Shown: piece after piece, positions 1 through 5,852 of the stretch
Layout of the letters: the number at the start of each line of letters is the position of its first letter
Numbering within the stretch: the stretch's first letter is position 1
Assembly: GCA_964438715.1 (NCBI GenBank)
Contig: CAYTLQ010000347.1
Coordinates: 1 to 5,852 of the forward strand
Length of the DNA: 5,852 bases
Direction of reading: 5' to 3'
Source: CAYTLQ01 sp964438715
GTDB taxonomy: Bacteria; Bacteroidota; Ignavibacteria; Ignavibacteriales; Ignavibacteriaceae
Position numbers and translations under genes: made by a program
Notes under the pieces: model-generated
What the model was told of the DNA's origin: nothing
What the model saw: only the letters and a program-made list of their open reading frames with translations
The model's database searches: none

Positions 1-449
1 GTAAACGCGAAGAATTGAAGGATACTCTTTCAACTATCAGTAGAAATATTGCGCCCGACCCACCGGAACTACCAAAAAGGCGATCGAAGTTAAGGAAATT
101 TCTGCCTCATTTATTGGCGATATGCTTTTTTACTTTGACAATGATACTGCCTCAGGCCGGTGATGGTAATCTCTCTCAGCTTTTATTTCTGATTGTAAGA
201 GTGATATCAATTCTGATTATTTGGTTCCTTGTCTTTAAGCCTCTTGCCGGTTGGCTAATTACAAAAATATTGCGGAAAAAAACCGGAGAGAGAAATCAAA
301 AACTGGAAACCATAATAAAATCTTTTCCCTCTTTCAAAAAATTATTCTTCAGGTCAATACAATTATCATCAAGACAAATATCGTTGCGGGGGATTGCAGA
401 TATAATTGTTATTTTTCTTACACTCGCATTATATATTGAAGATGAATAA
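1..449 (+). CDS. C-terminal part of an unrecognised multi-pass membrane protein (5' truncated by window edge)
   Basis: The reading frame is open from the first complete codon (position 3) to a TAA at 447-449. A TTG at position 15 could be a start but has no Shine-Dalgarno sequence in the 14 bases before it, so I treat the gene as entering from the left. The visible part begins with a hydrophilic, basic and proline-containing stretch. Three hydrophobic segments follow: roughly 99-152 (LLAICFFTLTMILP), 177-266 (two runs around LLFLIVRVISILIIWFLVF) and 393-437 (IADIIVIFLTLALY). A basic cytoplasmic-looking segment rich in K and R lies between the second and third. I do not recognise the family. 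An ECF-transporter T-component-like tail (an RG followed by a final helix) crossed my mind, and a neighbouring NTPase would suit a transporter, but the match is too weak to name it. The gene is translationally coupled to the next one through an 8-base overlap. Confidence 0.75.
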   Translation, partial: KREELKDTLSTISRNIAPDPPELPKRRSKLRKFLPHLLAICFFTLTMILPQAGDGNLSQLLFLIVRVISILIIWFLVFKPLAGWLITKILRKKTGERNQKLETIIKSFPSFKKLFFRSIQLSSRQISLRGIADIIVIFLTLALYIEDE

Positions 450-948
450 CCAGGAGATTGTAATTTTATCAGGTGATACTGCCACTGGAAAAACAACTCA
501 GTTAATGGTAAGTCTCTCAAACACCGGCAACATTGATGGTGTTTTTCAACCGGTGATAGCTGATAAGAGATTCTGTTACCTAATTTCCAAAAGAGAGCTA
601 CTTGCACTGGAAACAGATGATATGGATGAGGAAGCAATCTCTGTAGGGCGGTTCAGATTCCGAAAAAACACTATTCAAAAAGTAAAAGAGCATCTTCGCT
701 CCATTGTTTTCGATAAAACAAAAACAATTGTGATTGATGAATGGGGCAAAATGGAGCGTGCCGGGGAAGGATTCGAAACGGAAATATCTGATAGTATTTC
801 TGCATTCCGCAAAAACCAGATAGGTAAACTAATTATTGTCGTCAGAAGTTCACTGCTCAGTGAATTTCTTGTGCATTATAAGTTTGCAGAAAAGGAATAT
901 AAAGTAGTAACTGTAACCGATCTTCGAAGTGAGTATTCGTTCCCTTAG
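442..948 (+). CDS. THEP1-like nucleoside-triphosphatase (NTPase_1 family P-loop protein)
   Basis: This 168-residue protein is predicted to be a soluble P-loop NTPase hydrolysing nucleoside triphosphates. The physiological role of the THEP1 family is unsettled. Seen in the sequence: a Walker A loop GDTATGKTT at residues 11-19, and a Walker B region TIVIDEWGKME at residues 95-105 that matches the THEP1 hallmark DEIGxME with W for I and K for the variable position. A GVFQPVI segment near residue 33 sits where the family has its GfxTxEv loop, and a VGRF stretch near residue 68 resembles the family's VGxY strand. The length (about 170-180 residues is usual) is full. I chose ATG 442 rather than the upstream in-frame TTG at 406 because the protein then begins just before the first beta strand, and because ATGAATAA overlaps the stop of the membrane gene, a typical coupled arrangement. 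No convincing ribosome binding site is present, which fits coupling. Confidence 0.85.
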   Translation: MNNQEIVILSGDTATGKTTQLMVSLSNTGNIDGVFQPVIADKRFCYLISKRELLALETDDMDEEAISVGRFRFRKNTIQKVKEHLRSIVFDKTKTIVIDEWGKMERAGEGFETEISDSISAFRKNQIGKLIIVVRSSLLSEFLVHYKFAEKEYKVVTVTDLRSEYSFP

Positions 949-1003
949 CCAGATTATTCGAAGGGTGAAATATTCTCTCCATGCCGTGCAAGAATATCTG
1001 GCT
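947..1003. repeat. Imperfect inverted repeat across the convergent gene ends; candidate bidirectional terminator or 3'-end stabiliser
   Basis: AGCCAGATTATTC (947-959) pairs with GAATATCTGGCT (992-1003) to form 12 base pairs with a single bulged T at 955 and a 32-base loop. The left arm contains the last bases of the THEP1-like gene's TAG stop and the TAA stop of the minus-strand gene; the right arm lies inside the last codons of the latter. A competing shorter hairpin (970-976 with 991-997) shares part of the right arm. Neither strand has a U-run after the stem, so it is not a textbook intrinsic terminator. Confidence 0.45.
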
Positions 1004-3986
1004 TAATAATCACACCTCTTCCTGCATGACCGTTAATTTTCACTTTAATCGGATAGTCGAAAGAAAGGTGACGGGTATAGGTGAATTCCTCTTCTGGTCT
1101 ATGTTCCGCAAGCCATTCCCAGTCAATAAACTCATTTCCTTTTGATTCATCAACAGTAAAGTAACCTATTCTGAAAGAAGTAAGATTCTGAAAGAAATGT
1201 GATCCCTGTGATGGTGTTACCTCAAAATCTTTAAACCCGGCTTCAACAATAACACTTGCTCCGGAGATCTGATCCCAAGTTACCGGTATTCCAAGCCATG
1301 GATCGAGGCTACCCCATCTTCCTACACCAATAAGTATGTAGGGCTTTTTCTGATTTTTTAGTTTGTTGTTTAATTTTCCTATTTCTAAGGCAACATCACG
1401 GCTTTTCCCCCGGTCGTAATTATGTTTATCAACAACCACAATATCATAGATATCATTAATTACTCCGTTTCCGAGAATCTGCCGGCTTTCACAGATTAAT
1501 TGTGACTTTTCAAATCGTTCAATTTTTATTTCCTCTGCCTCACTGCTCAAAACGAGGGGACGCATCTGCAGTAGCGCAAATTCTTTTTCTTCACCACTTC
1601 CTTCATTCATATTTACGGCAAATTCAATTTCAATTTGAGCTCCCATTCCCCAGGTACCAATTGCGTAAAGTGAATTAAGTATCTCAGGCAAAGGGAATAT
1701 TTTATGTTTCAATATTGGTGCAAATGTAACTACCCGTCTGCCTTTTCGTGAAAGTCCATCATATACAGCATCATTTTCCGGCGAATATGTTGACCCGACA
1801 TAGGCTAATGTACCATCGCCTTCTGCATCTGCGACATCATATTCAACAACTAAATGATCGGGGGTAAGATGATGTTCAAGGTCAAGTTTGCCTTTTAGAT
1901 TGAGCGCAAAAAAGGTCTGTTGGGAGTTTTTTACAGTTTCCTTAGAAGAGAAAAACTGTAAAAGATGTTTAGGATATTTAGGGCAAAACCTTACCGAATT
2001 GCCTCCTTCAACAACTGTTTTACCGAGGCCTAATGCCGCCATTGCAATGCCATCAACAGCTTTTTGCGGAGGAACAGGATAGAAATTATATGATTTTGCC
2101 ACACCGCTGAAATCGGGATAGAATCTGTCGCCGTGTTTAATACCTTCAAGACGCTGAATAATAACGGCCATTTTTTCTTCTTCGAGGCGGTACTCTGTGG
2201 AACGCATATAATCACGGGCTTTACGAAGGAATGTAGAAGCATAAACACATTTGATGGTCTGCAGTAATTCCTGTAAACGAACTTCAAGGTCATCATTATT
2301 ATTGGGAATCATAAAAGTATCGTAAACACCTGCAAACGGCTGGAACTGAGAGTCCTCGAGAAGGCTGGATGAGCGAACGGCGAGAGGTTCATGAATCATT
2401 TGAAGAAAATCCCTCAATTTTTCAGTAACATCATCGGGAAAAGAGGGGCTGTTTACAAACCGTTTAATTATTTCCTCATCCTCAGCTTCGCCAAGAGCAA
2501 AATACTCAAGTCTATTGTCCTGAATGAATCTATCAAAAATATCAGTAGCAAGCACAACTGCGGCGGGAACAAATATTTTTATACCCGGGAAAGAATTTTT
2601 TAACTTCGTGTTATTCATCAGATTATTAATAAACCCAAGACCACGCGCCTTCCCTCCTAATGAACCACTGCCGATGCGGGCAAAACCAATTTTGGGATCG
2701 AATGCATCTTTACTGAAATCGGTAATTATTCCACGCCGACGCAAATCGAGATACTGCTGTATAGCATCGATAATACCGTAACGCAGAGCATTTGTATCTT
2801 TAAAGTCAGTAACTTTTTGGGGTCGCAGATTCTGAGCCAGCCAAAATTCCGTTCGCGCTTTTAACCAATTCGAAAAATGGTTTCGCTCTGCATGATAAAC
2901 GATACTTTCATCAGGGATATGGTGCAACTGTTCTTCAAGCGCCTTAAGATTATGTGCTTTTCCGACAATTCTTCCATCGCGCATTCGAAAGACGAAATCA
3001 CCAAAGCCAAGATTATTTAATATAAAGTCCCTCAGCTCATGCAGTAAGTGTGGTGAACCTTTTTTAAGAAATGTAGCTCCGCACTCACGGGCTTTTTCGG
3101 CATAGTTCTCGTTACTGGACTGAATAAGTACAGGTATATCAATCAATTCATCTTTTATACGGCGCGTAAGCTTTAAGCCTGCTTCAGGGTCTTTCTGCCC
3201 TCTGTACTTAAAATTTAAATCGGTTATTACACCGAGAACATATTCTTTATATTTTTCAAAATATGCCCAGGCTTCTTCAAAATTTGTTGCCAGCAAAATT
3301 TTCGGTCGGGCGCGCATTCGTAAATATCGGTGAGTGAGGTTGATACCCTCAGAAATAAGTCGCTGAGACTGATTAAATATTTCATTGTAAATAAGTGGCA
3401 GGTAGGCAGAATAAAATTTAACATTATCCTCGACAAGAATAATTGACTGTACACCCGCAGAAAGTGTATCATTCTCAACATTTCTTGTATCTTCAATTGA
3501 CTTAATAATTGCAATGAGCAGACGGTAATCGCCCTGCCAGATAAAAATTCTATCAAATATTGAAGCATCATAGTTGGTAACAAGTTCTTTACGCTCTTTA
3601 TTGTCGTATGCGAGAAGAATAATAGGGGTATTGTCTCCTGCGCTTCTCAGCATCTGAGCGAATTTTACAGGATGCATATCTTCAATATGCAGAGTAACAA
3701 TAACAAGGTCGAATCTATCTTCAATCAGGGCTGCTTCCAACGCTTCTGCACCGGTAGTCACATGAGTTATTTCCGGCGCCTGACTCAGGTTAAGAACCTG
3801 ATATTCCTGACGAATTAATTCATACAAACGCCCATCTTCTTCAAACAAATAATAATCGTAGAGACTTGATACAAGCAGAATTTCCCGAATTTTAAATTTC
3901 ATCAGTTTCTGAAAACGCCTGATTCTACTGCTGAAAATGTCTTCAATATGATAGCGATCAATTTTAGAAATGTTACCGTTCTGCAT
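954..3986 (-). CDS. Two-receiver + PEP/pyruvate-binding (PPDK_N) ATP-grasp fusion protein, uncharacterised signalling/phosphotransfer family
   Basis: This 1010-residue cytoplasmic protein has no signal peptide or membrane segment. Residues 34-165 form a degenerate receiver domain: the beta-3 position that should hold the phosphorylated Asp reads DLVIVTLH (T98). Residues 179-325 form a second receiver that looks functional, with acidic E186/D187, phosphoacceptor D256 in VITDLNF, S290/S291 and K308/K309. A conserved linker (YHAERNHFSNWLKARTEF, about 364-381) leads to a PEP synthase/PPDK N-terminal ATP-grasp domain, about 432-815. Its marks are SGSLGGKARGL (K446), LAVRSSSLLED (R538), LGLGKTVVEGG, IEIEFA (E788) and LLQMRPLV (Q807, R809). 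The phosphohistidine swivelling domain and PEP/pyruvate TIM barrel of true PEP synthases are absent. The last 180 residues contain GVGRWGSLDPWLGIPV and TPSQGSHFFQNLTSFRIG (H930), a module I recall following PPDK_N in related proteins. ATG 3986 has AGGAATT upstream; M28 is an alternative start. It is probably the second gene of an operon with the glycosidase gene. Activity is unknown: ATP-dependent phosphorylation under receiver control is inference. Confidence 0.9.
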   Translation of the reverse strand: MQNGNISKIDRYHIEDIFSSRIRRFQKLMKFKIREILLVSSLYDYYLFEEDGRLYELIRQEYQVLNLSQAPEITHVTTGAEALEAALIEDRFDLVIVTLHIEDMHPVKFAQMLRSAGDNTPIILLAYDNKERKELVTNYDASIFDRIFIWQGDYRLLIAIIKSIEDTRNVENDTLSAGVQSIILVEDNVKFYSAYLPLIYNEIFNQSQRLISEGINLTHRYLRMRARPKILLATNFEEAWAYFEKYKEYVLGVITDLNFKYRGQKDPEAGLKLTRRIKDELIDIPVLIQSSNENYAEKARECGATFLKKGSPHLLHELRDFILNNLGFGDFVFRMRDGRIVGKAHNLKALEEQLHHIPDESIVYHAERNHFSNWLKARTEFWLAQNLRPQKVTDFKDTNALRYGIIDAIQQYLDLRRRGIITDFSKDAFDPKIGFARIGSGSLGGKARGLGFINNLMNNTKLKNSFPGIKIFVPAAVVLATDIFDRFIQDNRLEYFALGEAEDEEIIKRFVNSPSFPDDVTEKLRDFLQMIHEPLAVRSSSLLEDSQFQPFAGVYDTFMIPNNNDDLEVRLQELLQTIKCVYASTFLRKARDYMRSTEYRLEEEKMAVIIQRLEGIKHGDRFYPDFSGVAKSYNFYPVPPQKAVDGIAMAALGLGKTVVEGGNSVRFCPKYPKHLLQFFSSKETVKNSQQTFFALNLKGKLDLEHHLTPDHLVVEYDVADAEGDGTLAYVGSTYSPENDAVYDGLSRKGRRVVTFAPILKHKIFPLPEILNSLYAIGTWGMGAQIEIEFAVNMNEGSGEEKEFALLQMRPLVLSSEAEEIKIERFEKSQLICESRQILGNGVINDIYDIVVVDKHNYDRGKSRDVALEIGKLNNKLKNQKKPYILIGVGRWGSLDPWLGIPVTWDQISGASVIVEAGFKDFEVTPSQGSHFFQNLTSFRIGYFTVDESKGNEFIDWEWLAEHRPEEEFTYTRHLSFDYPIKVKINGHAGRGVIIKPDILARHGENISPFE

Positions 3987-3993
3987 TTATGCC

Positions 3994-4000
3994 AATTCCT
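3994..4000 (-). promoter_or_regulatory. Ribosome binding site of the receiver/PPDK_N fusion gene, overlapping the upstream stop codon
   Basis: On the minus strand the sequence reads taAGGAATTggcataaATG. The AGGAATT core starts on the last A of the upstream gene's TAA stop and its AGGAA part lies 9 bases before the ATG at 3986. This supports the chosen start over M28 and indicates that both genes are read from one transcript, with reinitiation or coupling likely. Confidence 0.65.
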
Positions 4001-5661
4001 TAACGAATATAAACCATTTTTTTAGTTAATGTAATAGACTCACTTATGAGGCGGTAGAAATAAACACCGGCGCTCAAACTTGTGGGCTGGTAAAGGATCT
4101 CGTATTTGCCTGCCTCCTGTTCAGTATTAACCAGCTCAGTTATTTTATTTCCTAATATATCGAATATATCGAGTTTTATTTTACTTCGTGATGGGAGTGA
4201 ATATGAAATTACCGTAGAAGGATTAAATGGATTCGGATAATTTTGGTATAGGGAAAAGTCCGTTTCAAGAGAATGGTCTTCGGTTACTTCCGTCACTGTA
4301 CTATCCAAAGAAAGAATTCGGATACCGTCAGCAACAACATAAAAACCTGCGGGAGCAAAGTTAGTTATGGTTACCGATTCAGTTGTATCACCACTAAATT
4401 GGAATTCACCAATCAGATTCCATTTGCTTCCGTTTATTGATTGATTGATTTTTACAGTATCGTACTGCGTGCCTCTTCTTATAATAAATGGAGTAGCACT
4501 GCTTCTGTTACTTGCAGAAGTCCACCATGCGTCTAAACGATACTTACCGGGAGAGGGAAGACGAAGTTTAAAAGTTACCGAATTTTCACCTGAACCTGTC
4601 GGAGCAATTTTTGAAGGCGTACCGGCCCAATAACCTGCAATAGTTGACTGAGACCAGCCCTGACCCATAAATAATACTCCTTCATCCTCAGAATCAATCT
4701 TTTTATTATAATAAATCGGCGGAAGCAACGGTAGCGAATCAGGATGAACAATGGCAATCATGGTGGGAATGGGCCTCTGATAAGTTCCTCCCTCCGGTTT
4801 GTTAATAAGTTCAGAAGATGTTGCTATTTGACTTGAGCCTCCGCCATCAAGATTGAGTAATTCTACACATCCCATATTCTTTAACAGAATTGCCATTTCA
4901 GGAAGAGCAAGCCCCTCACTTTCCGGTTGTCTTCCGTCAGCAACAAAAAGTATAACCTTATTATCTTGTGTGAATCCAATTGCCGATCGAGGATCGCGGT
5001 TATCATACCCTACACCCGACCCCCAGAACACCTCCTGAATATAAGTATCCTGTATAACACCATTTTTTATAAGCACAGGCCCACCACCAATTCCTGCAAT
5101 CAGCTCATACGCCGGCTCTCCTTGCGTTGGAATTGGCGCCGGTGCGGGTGTTCCCTGTGTATTTTGTACAGGTTGTGAATACCGATAGATATCTATTATT
5201 CTGTTTCCAAAATGATAAATCCAATCGATGCTCATTGCGCGGTCTTCAGAAATTCCCCAAAATCCTCTTGTGAGAAAATATGTTTTTCCATCCCGAACCA
5301 CTGTGGAAATGTTTTTTGACTGAACTCCTCCGGGATTTACTAGCGCAGAGTATGAAGCACCTGAAGTAATATCGAAATAACCTCCGTTTATACCACCATA
5401 CGCCTGAAACCGCTGTATAAAAGGTAAAAGACCTTCTCTACCAACGGGATTTAAGTAAGGTTTTACTGCAATATTTTTTTTTAAATCAATTTCATAATAC
5501 CATGCTTTTAGTTTAGGTGCAGTCCGTGTAACCGAGAATAATTTTACACCATCAGGGAGATTATACTCAGCAGTTAAATCCTCGCGGAGCACTACCTGAC
5601 TATTAATTTTGACTGATATAATGGTAAAAATGCACGTTACTAAAAAAAGGAGATGTCTCAT
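4000..5661 (-). CDS. Secreted phosphodiester glycosidase (NAGPA domain) with golvesin-like domain and T9SS sorting tail
   Basis: This 553-residue protein is predicted to be exported by Sec and then by the type IX system to the cell surface or medium. Residues 1-21 form a signal peptide (MRHLLFLVTCIFTIIS, probable cut before Q22). Residues about 60-305 are a NAGPA/phosphodiester glycosidase domain (the PF09992 type): INGGYFD (91-97), DPRSAIGFT (223-231), FVADGRQPESEGLALPEMA (239-257) and LNLDGGGSS (269-277). A proline/alanine-rich loop (about 171-183) interrupts it. Residues about 316-450 resemble the golvesin C-terminal/xanthan lyase-type beta domain (MGQGWSQS, GKYRLDAWWT, YVVADGIRIL). Residues 470-553 are a T9SS type A sorting domain (LYQNYPNPFNPSTVISYSLP, ILGNKITELVN, AGVYFYRL, KKMVYIR). 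The family removes sugars from phosphodiesters; the substrate here is unknown. I chose ATG 5661 because the signal peptide then begins directly; an in-frame TTG at 5706 would add 15 residues, including six consecutive Phe encoded by a T-run. No Shine-Dalgarno sequence precedes the ATG. Confidence 0.88.
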   Translation of the reverse strand: MRHLLFLVTCIFTIISVKINSQVVLREDLTAEYNLPDGVKLFSVTRTAPKLKAWYYEIDLKKNIAVKPYLNPVGREGLLPFIQRFQAYGGINGGYFDITSGASYSALVNPGGVQSKNISTVVRDGKTYFLTRGFWGISEDRAMSIDWIYHFGNRIIDIYRYSQPVQNTQGTPAPAPIPTQGEPAYELIAGIGGGPVLIKNGVIQDTYIQEVFWGSGVGYDNRDPRSAIGFTQDNKVILFVADGRQPESEGLALPEMAILLKNMGCVELLNLDGGGSSQIATSSELINKPEGGTYQRPIPTMIAIVHPDSLPLLPPIYYNKKIDSEDEGVLFMGQGWSQSTIAGYWAGTPSKIAPTGSGENSVTFKLRLPSPGKYRLDAWWTSASNRSSATPFIIRRGTQYDTVKINQSINGSKWNLIGEFQFSGDTTESVTITNFAPAGFYVVADGIRILSLDSTVTEVTEDHSLETDFSLYQNYPNPFNPSTVISYSLPSRSKIKLDIFDILGNKITELVNTEQEAGKYEILYQPTSLSAGVYFYRLISESITLTKKMVYIR

Positions 5662-5663
5662 AC

Positions 5664-5676
5664 AAAAAAAAAAAAA
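5664..5676. repeat. 13-base A/T homopolymer next to the glycosidase start codon
   Basis: Thirteen consecutive A on the plus strand are thirteen T on the coding strand, ending two bases before ATG 5661. The wider leader is also U-rich (TTTTATTTTTC precedes it). It occupies the place where a Shine-Dalgarno sequence would be. Such a tract is prone to slippage. A U-rich leader could also recruit ribosomal protein S1, which is inference. Confidence 0.9.
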
Positions 5677-5682
5677 GAAAAA

Positions 5683-5743
5683 TAAAATTATCTGAAAATT
5701 AAGCAATCTTTTAACTTGGTAGAATACTGTTTAAAATTATCTG
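5683..5743. repeat. 12-bp direct repeat upstream of the secreted glycosidase gene
   Basis: TAAAATTATCTG occurs at 5683-5694 and again at 5732-5743 on the plus strand (CAGATAATTTTA in the direction of the operon), 49 bases apart start to start. Both copies lie in the leader/promoter region of the minus-strand operon. They could be binding sites for a regulator or duplicated promoter material; the AT-rich composition makes chance recurrence less remote than the length suggests. Confidence 0.6.
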
Positions 5744-5747
5744 GCAA
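5721..5747 (-). promoter_or_regulatory. Weak candidate sigma70-like promoter for the glycosidase-fusion operon
   Basis: TTGCCA (5742-5747, five of six matches to TTGACA) is followed after 15 bases by TATTCT (5721-5726, four of six to TATAAT) on the minus strand, 59 bases before the ATG. The spacer is shorter than the ideal 17 and I see no perfect TAnnTTTG element of the Bacteroidetes type. Some promoter must lie in 5662-5852 or further right; this is the best-looking pair, not a firm call. Confidence 0.2.
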
Positions 5748-5755
5748 TAATTTCA

Positions 5756-5780
5756 CTCATGTATGAGATAAATACTCTCA
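5756..5780. promoter_or_regulatory. Overlapping short inverted repeats, possible operator
   Basis: CTCAT-GT-ATGAG (5756-5767) is a 5-bp inverted repeat, and its right arm also pairs with a third copy (TGAGA at 5764-5768 with TCTCA at 5776-5780). The three arms sit upstream of the minus-strand operon's candidate promoter, a reasonable place for a regulator. The arms are short and the assignment is tentative. Confidence 0.2.
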
Positions 5781-5852
5781 ATGTTAAAATTAATTTTGTT
5801 CGTTTCTCTATGAATATTATCATTGCATTCGTGTGTAAAAGTTCCATTAAAT

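Noticed and set aside
296..637. Minus-strand open frame of about 113 codons across the membrane/NTPase junction
   Set aside because: It runs antisense to two well supported genes, shows no recognisable motif and is a shadow of their codon use.
2030..2781. Several 64-88 codon open frames on both strands inside the ATP-grasp region
   Set aside because: All overlap the conserved PPDK_N coding frame and none has a ribosome binding site or recognisable domain.
3227..3583. Alternative-frame open reading of about 118 codons inside the fusion gene
   Set aside because: It lies on the same strand in another frame within the second receiver domain, has no family features, and the receiver frame carries clear motifs.
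954..3986. Annotation as phosphoenolpyruvate synthase
   Set aside because: Only the N-terminal ATP-grasp domain is present; the phosphohistidine domain and PEP/pyruvate barrel are missing.
4436..4450. Tetranucleotide run ATTG x 3.75 within the glycosidase gene
   Set aside because: Too few copies for likely phase variation, and it encodes ordinary residues (around INQSIN) in the beta domain.
4445..5178. Several 60-83 codon open frames overlapping the glycosidase gene
   Set aside because: Shadow frames of a gene with strong domain evidence.
5624..5661. Cys at residue 10 of the glycosidase signal peptide as a lipoprotein attachment site
   Set aside because: LVTC lies too near the N-terminus, with the hydrophobic core continuing after it; a T9SS cargo with an ordinary signal peptide fits better.
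5737..5852. Minus-strand frame open from the right edge to a TAA at 5737-5739 (38 codons, ending SEIIAR), which could be the tail of an upstream gene
   Set aside because: Short, rich in ATA and TTA codons, no recognisable motif, and a plus-strand frame over the same DNA is equally open. Sequence to the right would settle it.
5759..5852. Plus-strand frame from ATG 5759 (or 5810) open to the right edge, a possible divergent gene
   Set aside because: Only 31 codons are visible, there is no ribosome binding site, and it overlaps the equally open minus-strand frame.

Overview
The window looks like chromosomal DNA from a member of the FCB group, most likely Ignavibacteriota. The main reason is the C-terminal domain of the rightmost gene, which carries the NYPNPFNPST type IX secretion sorting signature and ends in a KKMVYIR-like tail. 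The moderately AT-rich composition agrees with this. The placement is an inference from sequence style, not from a search. I see no tRNA, rRNA, CRISPR array, transposase or phage gene.

Layout. Positions 1-449 (+) hold the 3' part of a membrane protein gene that enters from the left edge; I do not recognise the family. It overlaps by 8 bases a small P-loop NTPase of the THEP1 type (442-948, +). That pair meets, tail to tail with a 5-base gap, a long minus-strand gene (954-3986). This encodes a 1010-residue fusion of two receiver-like domains, a PEP synthase/PPDK-type ATP-grasp domain and a conserved C-terminal module. Thirteen bases upstream of it on the same strand lies a 553-residue secreted protein (4000-5661, -). 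That protein has a signal peptide, a phosphodiester glycosidase (NAGPA) domain, a golvesin/xanthan-lyase-like beta domain and a T9SS sorting domain. The right-hand 191 bases (5662-5852) are AT-rich, probably regulatory DNA. They contain a 13-base homopolymer next to the start codon, a 12-bp direct repeat and short inverted repeats.

How the genes fit together. The two minus-strand genes are almost certainly one transcript: the ribosome binding site of the second starts on the stop codon of the first. The first product should be exported to the cell surface and act on a phosphodiester-linked sugar. The second should be a cytoplasmic signalling or phosphotransfer protein. The link between them is not explained by known pathways. 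The long fusion belongs, as far as I can recall, to a widespread but uncharacterised family. It lacks the phosphohistidine and TIM-barrel domains needed for PEP synthesis, so 'PEP synthase' would be a misleading name. The most promising material for follow-up is this fusion protein, its operon partner, the leader of the operon, and the inverted repeat across the convergent gene ends.
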